DNA of 32,717 nucleotides from Eubacterium ramulus ATCC 29099 (GTDB lineage Bacteria > Bacillota > Clostridia > Lachnospirales > Lachnospiraceae): positions 173,149 through 205,865 of the forward strand of contig NZ_KI271108.1 in assembly GCF_000469345.1 (NCBI RefSeq), in the 5' to 3' direction. The notes under the pieces are model-generated. The model saw only the letters and a list, made by a program, of their open reading frames with translations. It was not told where the DNA came from and searched no databases. The position numbers and the translations under genes are program-made. This document shows, in pieces, positions 1-7,996 of the stretch. Within the stretch, counting starts at the first letter, position 1; each line of letters starts with the position of its first letter.

Positions 1-110
1 TCTTGTCTTGGATTTTGCTTTCAGATTTGCCCTATTTACTTGATGGCACCGCGTGCCACGCGCGCATATAATCTAACAATAATTCGACTTTTTGTTGCGC
101 ACGCAGTGTC
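1..110. repeat. Copy of a dispersed intergenic repeat (copy B), cut by the window edge or starting near it
   Basis: The stretch around 33-75 (TATTTAC, then GGCAC-cgc-GTGCC as a small hairpin at 45-57, then GCGCGCATATAAT) resembles 12617-12656 (TATTTAC, GGCGATGTCGTGCC, GCGCATGCATATAAT). Both are followed 25-30 bases later by TTGTTGCGCACGC or TTATGTTGCATGCC. The outer parts are roughly inverted with respect to each other. No open reading frame of note lies here. A non-coding repeat is inferred from only two copies in this window, so the limits are approximate. Confidence 0.5.
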
Positions 111-281
111 GATGTATGAATAGCTAATATTTGAAAGAGTGAATAAATCAGTGCTACCGTTATTACCATAATATTTTTCAAAATTTTAGCTGTACTGGAA
201 ACACTGAATGTCGTATTCAGTACGATACTATTACGACAAGTTTTTTAGCGGCATCATTGACAATGTCGTAAACGTAAATGA

Positions 282-351
282 AGAGAGCAGGCTATTTTTT
301 TTCTGGCAGGCGATTATTAGCCGCCGGAACAAAATAGCCTGCTCTCTTTTT
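282..351. terminator. Long hairpin with T-tract, terminator-like
   Basis: Perfect 17-bp inverted repeat: AGAGAGCAGGCTATTTT (282-298) pairs with AAAATAGCCTGCTCTCT (331-347), followed by five T residues. The 32-nt loop contains a second, weaker GC-rich pairing. It could end transcription of a gene that lies to the left of the window, and the A/T flanks make it partly bidirectional. No gene within the window obviously uses it. Confidence 0.6.
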
Positions 352-442
352 GTAAACATACCGTTTAGCCGCAAAAGAATGATAAAAACAGTGTTACAAA
401 TTTTTTGTGGTAGATAAATTGATGCTTGTAAATGACAGGATA
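352..442. other. Gene-free spacer
   Basis: I see no coding, RNA or repeat signal here. The 69-codon frame at 208-417 runs through the hairpin at 282-351, has no ribosome binding site and is not convincing. Confidence 0.5.
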
Positions 443-472
443 TTGACGTAGATTTTCCAAATGGGGTATACT
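443..472 (+). promoter_or_regulatory. Predicted sigma-A promoter for the HAD gene
   Basis: TTGACG (443-448), an 18-nt spacer, then TATACT (467-472). The predicted start near 479 leaves a leader of about 140 nt before the HAD phosphatase start codon at 619. I see no recognisable riboswitch in that leader. Confidence 0.6.
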
Positions 473-618
473 GCTAGATATAGTTAATTTAGAATTGTGG
501 GAATACGAAGATGATTATGATCAGATTTTGTGTTATGGGATTTCCTTTTATAAAAAACATTGTCTGATTCAAAAAAATAGAATGACTAACAGTAAGTAGA
601 AAGAAGCAGGATAATACA

Positions 619-1464
619 ATGAACTTAGCAGGAAAAAATATAAAATGCATTGCCTTTGACCTGGATCATACGGTGATCAATTCTGATGGAACCATGTCAG
701 ATGCCACACGGACAGTGATCGAGCAGGCTATTGCAGAAGGGATAGAAATTGTACCGGTGAGCGGTCGTGCGTTTGCGACATTTCCGGAAAGCATCGGTCA
801 GATCAAGGGCATTTCATACGCGGTGACTTCCAATGGAGCTGCGATTTACAATAAGAAAACAGGAGAGCGGATTCACGGAGTTGCCATTGAATACGCAGAT
901 TTACATAGCATTTTGGATGCGTTTGCACATTATTTTCATAATGGACAGATTACATATGAAGCCTTTGTGGACGGTGTGGCTTATGGTGGCAGAGAGTATG
1001 TGGAACATCCGGAGGCTTTCGGTGTGCCGGAGCGGAATGTGGCATATGTGCAGTCCACACGAAAACCGGTGGATGACATCATTGCGTTTCTCTCAGAGCA
1101 TGAAGAAGAACTGGACAGTCTGGATATTGTGGCTGCGGATACAGCGCTATATCAAAAAATTGAAGAACAGATTCCCCTCGTTACCAAATCGGTATACACG
1201 ACATCGGCGGTATCCTATCGTCTGGAGATCTCACATAAAAATTCCGGAAAAGCAACTGGTCTAGCTTATGTGTTGAAGCTGCTTGACATTACGCCAGAGG
1301 AAACCGTTGCTTTTGGAGATGGGGACAATGATGCGGAGATGCTGGAGTTTGCAGGACTTGGTGTGGCTATGGAAAATGCCACAGAAAATTGTAAGGCGGC
1401 TGCGGATATCGTTTGTGATTGTTGCAAAAATGATGGAGTGGCGCGTTTCCTGTACGGCTTTTAG
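619..1464 (+). CDS. HAD-superfamily phosphatase, Cof/IIB type
   Basis: A 281-residue protein of the Cof-type (subfamily IIB) haloacid-dehalogenase hydrolases, cytosolic Mg-dependent phosphatases that typically act on sugar phosphates or other small phosphorylated metabolites. All four HAD motifs are visible: FDLDHT near the N-terminus (nucleophile D14, general acid D16), VSGR for motif II, a lysine in HKNSGKATGL, and GDGDNDAEML for motif IV. The region between motifs II and III is the expected size for a C2B cap. The start at 619 follows a weak GAAG-type ribosome binding site, and motif I begins right after it. It is followed 78 nt later by a transporter gene, possibly in the same transcript. 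The substrate cannot be told from sequence. Confidence 0.9.
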   Translation: MNLAGKNIKCIAFDLDHTVINSDGTMSDATRTVIEQAIAEGIEIVPVSGRAFATFPESIGQIKGISYAVTSNGAAIYNKKTGERIHGVAIEYADLHSILDAFAHYFHNGQITYEAFVDGVAYGGREYVEHPEAFGVPERNVAYVQSTRKPVDDIIAFLSEHEEELDSLDIVAADTALYQKIEEQIPLVTKSVYTTSAVSYRLEISHKNSGKATGLAYVLKLLDITPEETVAFGDGDNDAEMLEFAGLGVAMENATENCKAAADIVCDCCKNDGVARFLYGF

Positions 1465-1542
1465 AACGTAAATGTAAGGTGTGAAACTTCCTGAAAAGCC
1501 ATGTATGCTAAGTACATCGTGTAAATAAGGAGAAGAAATTTT

Positions 1543-2283
1543 ATGATCTGGTTTATCATTGCAACACTGGTTGCATTTTTTATCAAGGGGTTATGCGGCT
1601 TTGCAAACACCTTGATTTTTAACGGGATTCTCAGCTACACGGCAAACAATATCAACATTTCACCGCTGGAAGTTGTGCTGGGATATCCAAGTAATATTAT
1701 TTTAGTCTGGAAAGAGCGAAAATCTCTGAACTGGAAAATCTGGCTTCCACTGACTGCTTTGGTTGTGGCAGGTAGCATTCCGGGAATCTTTTTGCTGAAA
1801 CATACGGATGCGGGGCTGTTGAAAGTAATTTTTGGCATTGCGGTCATTGTCATTGGCGTGGAAATGCTGTTTCGGGAAATGAAAAGTAACAGAGAAAGCA
1901 GCAACAGAAAGCCCGGTGGTTCTAAACTTGTGCTGGTATTGATCGGAATTATTTCCGGCCTGCTCTGCGGGCTGTATGGGGTAGGTGCACTGCTGGCAGC
2001 TTATGTGAGCAGAGTGGCAGAAAACAGTCATGAATTCAAGGCAAATATCTGTGTGGTATTTGTGGTGGAAAATACGATCCGCATTATTTTATATGTGGCG
2101 ACTGGAATCCTGACACTTTCCGTGCTCAAGCAGGTCGTGATCCTGATTCCATTTATGCTGGCAGCAGTATTTCTTGGCATGAAGAGCAGTTCGGTTCTGA
2201 ATGAAAAAATCATTAAGAAGATTGTGATCATTCTGTTGATTCTGTCTGGTATCGTGTTGATTATCAACAATATTCCAGGGTGA
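1543..2283 (+). CDS. TSUP (TauE/SafE) family membrane transporter
   Basis: A 246-residue, very hydrophobic protein with about eight predicted membrane segments. It has the two-fold layout of the TSUP/TauE/SafE family: an N-terminal hydrophobic block with the pattern KGLCGFANT, and a second block with GLLCGLYGVGALLAAY, which correspond to the family's repeated glycine-rich signatures. Members move sulfite, sulfoacetate or other organosulfur anions, and some have unknown cargo. The start is supported by AAGGAG at 1527-1532. There are no sulfur genes nearby to narrow the substrate. It ends only 33 nt from the convergent corA-type gene. Confidence 0.85.
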   Translation: MIWFIIATLVAFFIKGLCGFANTLIFNGILSYTANNINISPLEVVLGYPSNIILVWKERKSLNWKIWLPLTALVVAGSIPGIFLLKHTDAGLLKVIFGIAVIVIGVEMLFREMKSNRESSNRKPGGSKLVLVLIGIISGLLCGLYGVGALLAAYVSRVAENSHEFKANICVVFVVENTIRIILYVATGILTLSVLKQVVILIPFMLAAVFLGMKSSSVLNEKIIKKIVIILLILSGIVLIINNIPG

Positions 2284-2315
2284 GTTTTCCGGTTAAGCGT
2301 ATGTGAAAAGCGACG

Positions 2316-3314
2316 TTATATAATCTTACGTTTTTTCAAAATCCAGAACTCTATGGCAATCACGCAGAGACTGATGGCGATGATCAGCGGATAACCAAAA
2401 CGGGCATCCAGCTCCGGCATGTGTGAAAAATTCATACCGTACCAGCCGGTGATGACGGTGAGCGGAAAGAAGACGGAAGTCAGAACCGTCATCAGCTGCA
2501 TGGTTTTATTCTGCTTGTGGTCGGATTGCGCCTGTTCAAAATCCCGCAGGGTCTGGCAGTAATCGATGGACTGTTGTGCCACCTGCTGGAGACGGCAGGC
2601 CCGGTCACCGATGAGCTGAAGCAGCTGCAGCCGTTCCGGATCAAAATAGTTCCGGACGTTGCCCTGCAGCTGTCCGGCCATATCATCAATCTGTTCAAAA
2701 TAATTGCGCAGTCGGGTCAGTTCCCGCTTATTTTTTAATAACCGGGGCATCAGGTCATGAATGTTGCCCCGCATGGCATTTTCTTCCAACAAAAATAATT
2801 TGCGTTCATAGGATTCTAAAAGTTCCATATCATCCGTCAGAAATTCCGAAAAAAAACCATATAAGAATAATTCCGGTGACATGTCCTGACTTTCATAACG
2901 ACGGATCATTGTCTCAATGATGCGGTCAGGCACGGAATCCTCCGATACAAATACAATGCTGGATTCATTGATATAAAACGTAAAACAAAATGATGTTTCC
3001 AGCAGCCGTTTCCGGTCAGGGATACACAGACTTCCGGAGATATAGCGGGGATAGATCTCTGCCTTACAGCTTCGAATGATGGTATTTTCCAGACCGGCGT
3101 AGGGTGGAAAACGCAGAGAGACTTTTTGCTTCTCCCATTGTGCGGGAGATAAAGTCAGTACGTTTTCTATACAAATGGGATTATTTAAAGTCGAAGCAGA
3201 AGAGGCGGGATTCGTCTGGCCGGAATTTGTCTGGTCAGAATCGTGTTGAACAGGATCCGTCTGAATGTAATCTGGTTCTGTTTTTTTCAGGCGAGCATGC
3301 AGTGTATAATACAT
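2316..3314 (-). CDS. corA: CorA-family magnesium/divalent cation transporter
   Basis: A 332-residue member of the CorA/MIT family, pentameric Mg2+ (or Co2+/Ni2+/Zn2+) channels of the inner membrane. The signature YGMNF followed by MPEL lies at about residues 292-300, at the end of the first of two C-terminal membrane helices (about 270-290 and 308-325). The tail is short and basic (KKRK), as is usual. The large N-terminal part is the cytosolic funnel, with a long charged helix near 165-250. Residues 18-42 are an unusual low-complexity insert rich in Q, T, N, S and D, not seen in typical CorA. An AAGGAG ribosome binding site precedes the ATG. It is divergent from minC. The exact ion is uncertain, since some GMN proteins are Zn exporters. 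Confidence 0.88.
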   Translation of the reverse strand: MYYTLHARLKKTEPDYIQTDPVQHDSDQTNSGQTNPASSASTLNNPICIENVLTLSPAQWEKQKVSLRFPPYAGLENTIIRSCKAEIYPRYISGSLCIPDRKRLLETSFCFTFYINESSIVFVSEDSVPDRIIETMIRRYESQDMSPELFLYGFFSEFLTDDMELLESYERKLFLLEENAMRGNIHDLMPRLLKNKRELTRLRNYFEQIDDMAGQLQGNVRNYFDPERLQLLQLIGDRACRLQQVAQQSIDYCQTLRDFEQAQSDHKQNKTMQLMTVLTSVFFPLTVITGWYGMNFSHMPELDARFGYPLIIAISLCVIAIEFWILKKRKII

Positions 3315-3456
3315 AAAAACTCCTTGGAAATGGTTATGGCAGATTTTGTTATAGAACAGAAACTTTTTGTTTCCGGAATCAGGGAAACAGAAAGATCTGC
3401 TGTGGATAGAATATCCGGAAAATGCAGTTTTTATCAGTGGATTCTGACAAAAAGCA

Positions 3457-3484
3457 TTGCATATTTATCCAGATTCGGTATAAT
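3457..3484 (+). promoter_or_regulatory. Predicted promoter of the minCDE operon
   Basis: TTGCAT (3457-3462), a 16-nt spacer and a consensus TATAAT (3479-3484). The minC start codon is about 43 nt downstream of the expected transcription start. Confidence 0.65.
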
Positions 3485-3533
3485 TAAATAATGGTGTATC
3501 AAAAAGCCATTTCTATAAATTTGGAGGAAATAC

Positions 3534-4232
3534 ATGTCACAAGCAGTAGTCATAAAAAGTAACAAATATGGAATTAATCTGGTTCTGGACAAAACAATGC
3601 CTTTTCGGGAACTGCTGGTTGCCATAAAGGAGAAATTTCTGGAATCTGAGAAGTTTTTCAAAGATGCAAAAATGGCGATTTCTTTTGAAGGACGTGAGCT
3701 GACACAGGAGGAAGAGTACCAGATTATAGAGACTATTACAGAGAATACAAGTATATCGATCATCTGTATTGTGGATAATGATGAATCCCATGCGGATCTG
3801 GTAAAGCAGCAGATTGATGCTTACTATGATTCCGTGTCCGGCCGGGAAGGCGAGTTTTATCGCGGTACTCTGCGTTCCGGACAGGTGTTGGAGAGTGTAT
3901 CCAGCGTCGTCATCGTCGGTGATGTCAATCCGGGAGCAAAAATTATCTCACAGGGCAATATCGTGGTGCTCGGAGCTTTGAAAGGTAATGCTTATGCAGG
4001 AGCAGCCGGCGACAGCAACTGTTTTATCGTGGCTCTTGAGATGGATCCGATCCAGATTCAGATTGGTGATATTCTGGCAAAGAGTCCGGATCACAAGAAG
4101 ATGAAACCACGCAGACTGCGCCGAAAAGAGAAAACTCCGGTGACACCTGAAGCACAGATCGCAGTGGCAAAGGGCGGCAATATTTACATAGAGCCGGTCA
4201 CACGTGGAAGTTTGAATGATTATACAAGATGA
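3534..4232 (+). CDS. minC: Septum site-determining protein MinC
   Basis: A 232-residue FtsZ-polymerisation inhibitor that works with MinD to stop division septa forming near the poles. The C-terminal half (about residues 105-200) has the beta-helix repeats typical of MinC_C, with SGQVLES, VVIVGDVNPGA and GNIVVLGALKGNAYAG. The first ~90 residues fit the smaller N-terminal FtsZ-inhibiting domain. Length matches the family. The start follows TTTGGAGG. It is the first gene of minC-minD-minE with its own promoter. In many relatives the cluster follows mreBCD, but here it sits alone. The 83-nt gap to minD holds a 12-bp palindrome, TGCCAGCTGGCA (4244-4255). Confidence 0.93.
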   Translation: MSQAVVIKSNKYGINLVLDKTMPFRELLVAIKEKFLESEKFFKDAKMAISFEGRELTQEEEYQIIETITENTSISIICIVDNDESHADLVKQQIDAYYDSVSGREGEFYRGTLRSGQVLESVSSVVIVGDVNPGAKIISQGNIVVLGALKGNAYAGAAGDSNCFIVALEMDPIQIQIGDILAKSPDHKKMKPRRLRRKEKTPVTPEAQIAVAKGGNIYIEPVTRGSLNDYTR

Positions 4233-4315
4233 GAGATGATTCCTGCCAGCTGGCAAGGAGCCGTAAAAATGCGAAGCATTCTTGAACAAGTAAAAATGAT
4301 GGAGGACTGGATGCA

Positions 4316-5107
4316 ATGAGTGAAGTAATTGTTATTACATCAGGAAAAGGTGGAGTTGGTAAGACAACGACTACCGCAAACGTGGGTACAGGACTTGCCC
4401 AGCTGAACAAAAAAGTCGTACTGATCGATACGGATATCGGACTTCGTAACCTGGACGTGGTTATGGGACTGGAGAACCGTATCGTATACAATCTGGTAGA
4501 TGTTGTGGAAGGAAACTGCAAGATCAAACAGGCACTGATCAAAGATAAAAAATATCCGGAATTATATTTGTTGCCGTCTGCACAGACAAGAGACAAGACA
4601 TCTGTTTCTCCGGAGCAGATGAAGAAACTGACCGATGAACTCAGAGAAGAGTTTGATTATATCCTTCTGGATTGCCCGGCAGGTATTGAGCAGGGATTCA
4701 AAAATGCGATCGCAGGTGCTGACCGTGCCATCGTTGTTACCACACCGGAGGTATCCGCAATCCGCGATGCAGATCGTATCATAGGACTTCTGGAAGCAAA
4801 TGAAGTAAAAAAGACAGAGCTGATCGTTAACCGTCTTCGCATGGATATGGTGAAACGCGGTGACATGATGTCCGTGGAAGATGTATGTGATATTCTTGCG
4901 ATTCCACTGCTTGGTGCAGTTCCGGATGATGAGCATATCGTTATTGCAACAAACCAGGGTGAACCGTTGGTAGGAACAGATTGTCTGGCAGGACAGGCTT
5001 ATTCCAATATCTGCAAACGAATCCTTGGTGAGACAGTAGAATTTTTGAATCTTGAAGAGAAGCAGACCGTATTTGATAAACTCAAAAACTTATTTAAGAA
5101 AAATTAG
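4316..5107 (+). CDS. minD: Septum site-determining ATPase MinD
   Basis: A 263-residue ParA/MinD-family ATPase that binds the membrane in its ATP form, recruits MinC and is released by MinE. The deviant Walker A motif GKGGVGKTTTTAN lies at about residues 10-22, the switch region DTDIGLRNLDVVMGLENR follows, and LLDCPAGIEQG is the Walker B region. The last ~15 residues (FDKLKNLFKKN) form the amphipathic membrane-targeting helix. GGAGG at 4303-4307 places the start at 4316. It is followed 14 nt later by minE. Length is normal and nothing is missing. Confidence 0.96.
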   Translation: MSEVIVITSGKGGVGKTTTTANVGTGLAQLNKKVVLIDTDIGLRNLDVVMGLENRIVYNLVDVVEGNCKIKQALIKDKKYPELYLLPSAQTRDKTSVSPEQMKKLTDELREEFDYILLDCPAGIEQGFKNAIAGADRAIVVTTPEVSAIRDADRIIGLLEANEVKKTELIVNRLRMDMVKRGDMMSVEDVCDILAIPLLGAVPDDEHIVIATNQGEPLVGTDCLAGQAYSNICKRILGETVEFLNLEEKQTVFDKLKNLFKKN

Positions 5108-5121
5108 GGAGGGCTTTTACC

Positions 5122-5412
5122 ATGGGATTTATGGATTTTTTCAAAAGAAAAAGTTCCGGGGATGTAGCGAAAGACCGCCTGAAATTATTACTTGTATCAG
5201 ATCGGGCGAACTGTTCCCCGGATGTGATGGAACTGATCAAAAATGATATCATCAAAGTGATTTCCAAGTATATGGAGATTGATGCAGAAGGACTGGATAT
5301 CCAGATTACCCAGACAGAATCTGATACAGGAAATGGAACCGTTCCGGCGTTGTATGCGAATATTCCGATTCGTGATATGCATCATACACCGAAGAAAGAG
5401 GAAGAAAAATAA
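5122..5412 (+). CDS. minE: Cell division topological specificity factor MinE
   Basis: A 96-residue protein that stimulates MinD ATPase and drives redistribution of the Min proteins. The first ten residues (MGFMDFFKRK) form the amphipathic membrane-binding helix. It is followed by the anti-MinCD segment (KDRLKLLLVSDRANCSPD) and the dimerising topological domain (IIKVISKYMEIDAEGLDI). The start is set by GGGAGGG just upstream. It is the last gene of the min operon and is followed by a terminator at 5468-5508. The presence of MinE points to a MinE-driven rather than DivIVA-only Min system. Confidence 0.94.
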   Translation: MGFMDFFKRKSSGDVAKDRLKLLLVSDRANCSPDVMELIKNDIIKVISKYMEIDAEGLDIQITQTESDTGNGTVPALYANIPIRDMHHTPKKEEEK

Positions 5413-5467
5413 GAGCAGGCTGAAGGTACAGAGCAAAATGGGGGCAGTCAGTCTGAACGCTTTACAA

Positions 5468-5508
5468 AAGTCATTTCCAGGGAGTAATTCCCGGAGATGG
5501 CTTTTTTA
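5468..5508 (+). terminator. Intrinsic terminator after minE
   Basis: AAGTCATTTCCAGGGA (5468-5483) pairs with TCCCGGAGATGGCTT (5489-5503), with G-U pairs and one bulged base. It overlaps a T6 tract (5502-5507). Confidence 0.75.
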
Positions 5509-5510
5509 TT

Positions 5511-5540
5511 TGATAGGAAATTATGATGAATTTCCTATCA
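5511..5540. repeat. Perfect 12-bp inverted repeat
   Basis: TGATAGGAAATT (5511-5522), a 6-nt loop, then AATTTCCTATCA (5529-5540). It lies directly after the minE terminator. It could be a second terminator or a protein-binding palindrome. There is no strong T-tract. Confidence 0.7.
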
Positions 5541-5700
5541 AACAAAAGCACTTCGTGCAAATGATGCGCACTCGCACGAGAAGAAATTATTGCTTCGCAA
5601 GCGTGCTCGGCGCGGGCAAGAAAGCTGTGCTATTGATGATTTTATTCGCGTAAGTGTGTGATAGCACACTTTCTTGCAACTGTAAAAAATACACAAAAAC
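5541..5700. repeat. Palindrome-dense gene-free region between minE and carD
   Basis: The stretch holds GCAC-ttc-GTGC (5548-5558), GCTT-cgc-AAGC (5593-5603) and a long inverted repeat: GCAAGAAAG-C-TGTGCTAT (5616-5633) pairs with ATAGCACACTTTCTTGC (5661-5677), 17 bp with one bulged C. Bases 5555-5590 resemble 23139-23175 (GTGCAAA, GCGC, CTCG, AAATT in the same order). The 124-codon frame across here is not convincing. A non-coding dispersed element is inferred. Confidence 0.55.
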
Positions 5701-5755
5701 AAATCGACGTATTTTTGCGAAAAGTCACAAAATTATTAAATGAATACCAAATTTA

Positions 5756-5785
5756 CTGACTTTTTGTGGTGGGATGTGGTATACT
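5756..5785 (+). promoter_or_regulatory. Predicted promoter of the CarD-family gene
   Basis: CTGACT (5756-5761), an 18-nt spacer and TATACT (5780-5785) with an extended -10 TG at 5777-5778. It lies about 45 nt before the start codon. Confidence 0.6.
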
Positions 5786-5830
5786 TTATATAATAGTTGT
5801 CAAATGAAGCAGAAGAAAGGAGCGTTGTGT

Positions 5831-6334
5831 ATGTTTGAAAAAGGGGAATATGTCGTATATGGAAGCAAAGGTGTCTGCAGGATACAGGAGATTTCACATG
5901 TAGATATTCCCGGTGTCGATCAAAAGCGGCTGTATTATATCATGCATCCGGTGCAGAACAGCGGACAGACGTTGTATCTGCCCACGGACAGTACAAAGGC
6001 AGTGATTCGACGGGTAATGACAAAAGAAGAAGCCAACCGTCTGATTCACGACATTCCTTCCATTGAAAAGCTGGAAGTACCGAATGAAAAACAGCGGGAA
6101 GCAAGTTACAAGCAGGCATTGCAGGGATGCAGCGGACGGGACTGGATCAGCATTTTGAAGACATTGAACCAGAGAAAAGAAGAACGGCTGGCGGCAGGCA
6201 AGAAAATAACCGCACTGGATGAGCGGTATCTGCGGGTGACAGAGCAGGAATTGTACGGAGAACTTTCTGTTGTGTTAGGAATCGAAAAAGAAAATATGCA
6301 TGATTATATACAGGAGCAGATTGCCGCTTTATAG
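5831..6334 (+). CDS. CarD-family transcriptional regulator
   Basis: A 167-residue protein of the CarD/CdnL family. These proteins bind the RNA polymerase beta subunit and stabilise the open promoter complex. The N-terminal Tudor-like RNA-polymerase-interaction domain begins at once with EKGEYVVYGSKGVCRI and runs to about residue 60 (YLPTDS). The remaining ~100 residues are the helical DNA-binding domain (EKQREASYKQALQG, LNQRKEERLAAGKKI). An in-frame ATG lies 57 nt upstream, but the one at 5831 has AAAGGAG at the right distance and matches the family start. It is a single-gene unit with its own promoter and terminator. Targets here are unknown. Confidence 0.9.
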   Translation: MFEKGEYVVYGSKGVCRIQEISHVDIPGVDQKRLYYIMHPVQNSGQTLYLPTDSTKAVIRRVMTKEEANRLIHDIPSIEKLEVPNEKQREASYKQALQGCSGRDWISILKTLNQRKEERLAAGKKITALDERYLRVTEQELYGELSVVLGIEKENMHDYIQEQIAAL

Positions 6335-6407
6335 TGGTATGGATGATTCCGGTTCAAAAAGCAGAGCAATAGATAAAGGATCAGATAAAACACAAAGAGA
6401 ATGATAA

Positions 6408-6440
6408 GATAAAGTCAGAACAGGCTTTATCTTTTTTTTT
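6408..6440 (+). terminator. Intrinsic terminator after the CarD gene
   Basis: GATAAAGTC (6408-6416), a 6-nt loop, GGCTTTATC (6423-6431) and nine T residues. A textbook shape. Confidence 0.85.
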
Positions 6441-6451
6441 GCAAAAAAAAG

Positions 6452-6460
6452 TGCTATACT
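6452..6460 (+). promoter_or_regulatory. Predicted extended -10 promoter for the MATE gene
   Basis: TGCTATACT (6452-6460) is an extended -10 element. The -35 position would fall inside the T-tract of the preceding terminator, so no good -35 is present. Confidence 0.45.
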
Positions 6461-6526
6461 GAGTTAGATAATGTCTTTTGATCAAGCAGGAGGCAGGGAA
6501 ATATAGTTAAAAGGAGTACATTGTTA

Positions 6527-7906
6527 ATGGAACAGAAAATAAAAGAGAGTTTTTTTACAAAAGATCCGACTTTTTACCGGACGCTGTTTCCACTTTTGAT
6601 TACCGTTGCATTACAGAATATTGTGGCATACAGCGTGAATATGGCGGATAATATCATGCTTGGAAGTTATAGCCAGAATGCGTTATCAGGAGCGGCAACT
6701 GTAAATCAGATTTTTTTCATGGTTCAGCAGATCACTCTTGGAATCGGAGAGGGATTTGTTGTGCTGGGTGCCCAATACTGGGGACAGGGAAGGATGCAGC
6801 CGATCCGCAAGCTGACAGGTATCGCATTAAAGCTGGGTCTGATCTGTGGAATTATTACAATTCTGATCTGTACGTTTATTCCGCATCTGGTAATTTCTAT
6901 TTTTACCAATGATCCGGAGATCATTGCAGAAGGCGTTGCTTATCTGGGAATCATCAAGTATACGTTCCTGTTGTTTATTATTACAAATGTGTTGATGGCA
7001 GCATTGCGCTGTGTGGAGACCGTAAAGATTTCTTTCTATATCTCCATCGTATCCCTGATCGTTAATGTGGGAATCAACTATGTGCTGATCTTCGGACGAT
7101 TCGGTGCACCGGAGCTTGGTATTCGTGGTGCAGCGATCGGAACACTGGTAGCACGTATTGTAGAACTGGGAATTGTTGTTGTATACATGCTGAAAATCGA
7201 TAAAAAGCTGAAGCTGTTCAGTGAGAATTTTATGAAATTTGACGTAGCTCTTCGGAAGGATTACGCCAAGGTAGAGATTCCGGTTATGCTTTCCCAGGTA
7301 TTATGGGCGGTTTCCGTACCATTCCAGACAGCAATCCTGGGACACCTCTCTTCTGATGCCATTGCAGCAAACTCTGTGGCAACGACATTTTATCAGTATC
7401 TGAAAGTAATCGTGCTGGCGATGTCATCTTCCTCTGCGGTTATGATAGGAGCTTCCGTCGGACGTGGCGATATGAAACGGGTAAAATCCGATGCACGCAC
7501 GCTGGTTGTTATCGATCTTCTTATCGGCGTGGCACTTGGCGTAGCACTGTTTGTCCTGCGAAAACCGTTACTGACGTTTTACAATCTGAATGATACGGCA
7601 ATCGTGCTGGCAGATCAGCTTATTATTGTTATGAGTTTTATTATGGTAGGTATGTCTTATCAGATGCCGGTCAGCATGGGAATTATCCGGGGTGGCGGAG
7701 ATGCCAAGTTTTCTATGGTCATGAATATGATCAGTACATGGGCCATTGTTATTCCGTTGTCTTTTATGAGTGCATTCTGGTGGCACTGGTCCGTTGTGGG
7801 CGTAGTCATTATGATCCAGTCCGATCAGGTATTCAAAGGACTGCCGACTTTTATCCATTTCCGCAGCTATAAGTGGGTGAAAAAACTGACCCGTGAGGAT
7901 GCGTAA
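6527..7906 (+). CDS. MATE-family efflux transporter
   Basis: A 459-residue multidrug and toxic compound extrusion (MATE) protein, an inner-membrane Na+- or H+-coupled antiporter. The hydropathy pattern gives about twelve membrane segments in two halves. The N-terminal half shows the family pattern PLLITVALQNIVAYSVNMAD, and the middle shows PVMLSQVLWAVSVPFQTAILG. A possible TTG start at 6521 is only four bases from AAGGAG (6511-6516), so the ATG at 6527, ten bases away, is preferred. It appears monocistronic. Substrates cannot be predicted; exporters of this kind handle cationic drugs, dyes or metabolites. Confidence 0.9.
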   Translation: MEQKIKESFFTKDPTFYRTLFPLLITVALQNIVAYSVNMADNIMLGSYSQNALSGAATVNQIFFMVQQITLGIGEGFVVLGAQYWGQGRMQPIRKLTGIALKLGLICGIITILICTFIPHLVISIFTNDPEIIAEGVAYLGIIKYTFLLFIITNVLMAALRCVETVKISFYISIVSLIVNVGINYVLIFGRFGAPELGIRGAAIGTLVARIVELGIVVVYMLKIDKKLKLFSENFMKFDVALRKDYAKVEIPVMLSQVLWAVSVPFQTAILGHLSSDAIAANSVATTFYQYLKVIVLAMSSSSAVMIGASVGRGDMKRVKSDARTLVVIDLLIGVALGVALFVLRKPLLTFYNLNDTAIVLADQLIIVMSFIMVGMSYQMPVSMGIIRGGGDAKFSMVMNMISTWAIVIPLSFMSAFWWHWSVVGVVIMIQSDQVFKGLPTFIHFRSYKWVKKLTREDA

Positions 7907-7958
7907 GAAAACGGTGGAATATATTCACAATTAATTAAGAACTATTTGTTAATAGATA

Positions 7959-7967
7959 TGGTACAAT
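7959..7967 (+). promoter_or_regulatory. Predicted extended -10 promoter for the penicillin-binding protein
   Basis: TGGTACAAT (7959-7967) is an extended -10 element about 30 nt before the start codon at 7997. There is no convincing -35. Confidence 0.45.
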
Positions 7968-7996
7968 GAGTGCAAGTCCCCGAAAGGAGTTTATCT

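Noticed and set aside
208-417. 69-codon frame before the HAD gene
   Set aside because: It runs through the hairpin at 282-351, has no ribosome binding site and no recognisable protein features.
511-567. 18-codon possible leader peptide in the HAD gene's 5' leader
   Set aside because: No ribosome binding site, no regulatory codon run and no attenuator hairpin after it.
5279-5653. 124-codon frame overlapping minE
   Set aside because: It overlaps minE out of frame and continues through the terminator and palindromes; its composition is that of a shadow frame.
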